A stretch of 6,645 nucleotides of DNA from Candidatus Latescibacterota bacterium. Its GTDB lineage: Bacteria > Latescibacterota > UBA2968 > UBA8231. The stretch's first letter is position 1. Each line of letters opens with the position of its first letter. Location: assembly GCA_022825185.1 (NCBI GenBank), contig JAJDYK010000060.1, positions 1-6,645 on the forward strand. The letters are read 5' to 3'. Both the position numbers and the translations under genes were made by a program. The notes beneath the pieces are model-generated. The model made no database searches and had not been told where the DNA came from. It was given only the letters and a program-made list of their open reading frames with translations. This document shows, piece by piece, positions 5,746-6,645 of this stretch.

Positions 5746-6645
5746 TTAGGTCTTTGTTTTCTTTTCAGGTCTTTTCTTCCCCCCATCGTCTGACAGGGCC
5801 TCTTCACTATCAGTCCCATTCCACATCGCAGCAGGATGGCAAAGGCTATAAGAAGGCACTTTCTTTTTACCTTTAGGTTTGGTCTCAAGTCTAAAAAGAC
5901 TACCTTCAAGGTATTCTTTGACGAGATCACAGCAGAGCCATTTACGCTTCAATCGCTCGGCAACTTCTCCCGTTACGCAAGAACCAGCTAAAGGGTCAAA
6001 CACCAAGTCTCCCTTGTCGGTGAGCATCCTAATAAAGTACTCAGGCAATTCGGCAGGGAAGCGAGCGGGATGCGGCTTTATATCGTACTCCTTGCAAAGT
6101 CGCAAGTAATTGGAATTGCTCTCTGTATTGGGAATTGCGATGAGGTTAGGCGGAATAGAAGCACCATTATCAATGTTAAATTTTTCACTAATATCGTGCC
6201 CACTCGGCCTCAGCTTGGCTTTATATCCACTTTTGAGCAATCCCTTCATTGAATTGCTATATGGAACTAGGACTCGGCGATTACTAGCTTTCGGCCAAGG
6301 GGTCGGCGAAAGCCACCAGACGCAATTAACCGCATCTTTAACTCGAACTCGCCGTATGTTCACCCACTCGGCTGGTGTAGGCAATTTTGATGGATTCCAC
6401 CAGAAGAATTCTTGGGCGAGATGAAAATCGAATTCCCTACAAAGCATAATCAAAAGCTCATAGTGATAAAGCGAGCGAGTCGGTTGCCCTGGAATCCAAG
6501 CACCACCAATATCAATGACCAGAGAGCCATTGTCCTTGAGGATGCGTATAAATTCTTTGGCAAACGGCCGAAACCAATCGAGGTATTGATCCGCATCGAC
6601 ATTGCCGTAGTCCTTTTTGCGGACCAACCCAAATGGCGGGGACGT
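5746..6645 (-). CDS. Site-specific DNA methyltransferase, beta class, probably N4-cytosine (5' partial)
   Basis: The visible 299 residues run off the window edge. The first five, TSPPF, are catalytic motif IV, which in beta-class enzymes lies near the N-terminus, so probably only the first few dozen residues are missing. A TTG seven codons in (6625-6627) is not the start, because using it would delete motif IV. Further blocks in order are GSLVIDIGG (40-48), FFWWNPSKLP (80-89), RPSGHDIS (146-153), IPNTESNSNYLR (171-182), motif X-like HPARFPAELPEYFIR (192-206) and the SAM-binding motif I FDPLAGSCVTGEVAE (216-230). The IV-before-I order defines the beta class. TSPPF with the RKKDYGN extension resembles the M.PvuII-like m4C family, where S/T-PP-Y/F favours cytosine N4 methylation. 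The tail (about 255-299) is Lys-rich and low in complexity. The enzyme would use S-adenosylmethionine to protect host DNA from the downstream HNH enzyme. Confidence 0.88.
   Translation of the reverse strand, partial: TSPPFGLVRKKDYGNVDADQYLDWFRPFAKEFIRILKDNGSLVIDIGGAWIPGQPTRSLYHYELLIMLCREFDFHLAQEFFWWNPSKLPTPAEWVNIRRVRVKDAVNCVWWLSPTPWPKASNRRVLVPYSNSMKGLLKSGYKAKLRPSGHDISEKFNIDNGASIPPNLIAIPNTESNSNYLRLCKEYDIKPHPARFPAELPEYFIRMLTDKGDLVFDPLAGSCVTGEVAERLKRKWLCCDLVKEYLEGSLFRLETKPKGKKKVPSYSLCHPAAMWNGTDSEEALSDDGGKKRPEKKTKT

Larger units (their letters stand above)
4739..6645 (-). other. Restriction-modification module, probably horizontally acquired
   Basis: The methyltransferase and HNH nuclease genes are adjacent, on the same strand, in M-then-R order and separated by 2 nt, so they form one transcription unit whose promoter lies outside the window. 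Their base composition is much lower in GC than the transporter and propeller genes: sampled 60-base lines at 5281 and 6121 give about 42%, against about 75% at 601 and 55% at 1861. The change falls in or near the gap at 4638-4738. No integrase, transposase, tRNA or flanking repeat is visible, so the route of transfer is not shown. Confidence 0.6.

Noticed and set aside
5879..6424. Plus-strand open frames opposite the methyltransferase gene (5879-6109 and 6110-6424).
   Set aside because: No family motifs; they are antisense to a gene with a full ordered set of methyltransferase motifs.
5746..6627. The methyltransferase as a complete gene starting at the TTG codon at 6627.
   Set aside because: The frame stays open to the window edge and the six codons before the TTG encode TSPPFG, the catalytic motif IV, so the true start lies outside.

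Overview
The window is a piece of a high-GC, Gram-negative-type bacterial chromosome. The taxon cannot be fixed from the sequence. A PQQ-repeat secreted protein opening with a WPQWRGP block and a very large YbbP-like ABC permease are both common, from memory, in Planctomycetota, Verrucomicrobiota and related uncultivated lineages, so such a bacterium is a reasonable guess and no more.

Layout. (1) Positions 1-3329, plus strand: the last 23 codons of an ABC-transporter ATPase overlap by 16 nt the GTG start of a 1090-residue, ten-helix FtsX/MacB-type permease. Together they form a LolD/YbbA-YbbP-like exporter or extractor pair. (2) Positions 3332-3360: a near-perfect 29-bp palindrome fills the 27-bp gap between two convergent genes and supplies the stop codon of the second one. 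(3) Positions 3357-4637, minus strand: a secreted PQQ-type beta-propeller protein with a signal peptide and a good Shine-Dalgarno. (4) Positions 4638-4738: a 101-bp non-coding gap. (5) Positions 4739-6645, minus strand: a two-gene restriction-modification module. A beta-class, probably N4-cytosine, DNA methyltransferase (5' end outside the window) is followed after 2 nt by an HNH endonuclease with an N-terminal region of about 190 residues that I do not recognise.

The transporter and propeller genes are visibly GC-rich, around 60% or more on lines counted by eye. The restriction-modification pair is clearly lower, about 42-57% on sampled lines, which suggests it was acquired horizontally next to resident genes. 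In the module the methyltransferase would protect a host sequence and the HNH protein would cut the same sequence when unmodified. Translating the methyltransferase first and coupling the nuclease to it fits that logic.

The most interesting items are the pairing of a PvuII-family-like methyltransferase with an HNH nuclease of unknown specificity, the unassigned N-terminal domain of that nuclease, and the palindrome that provides in-frame TAG codons to both flanking genes. I see no RNA genes, CRISPR arrays or insertion sequences.
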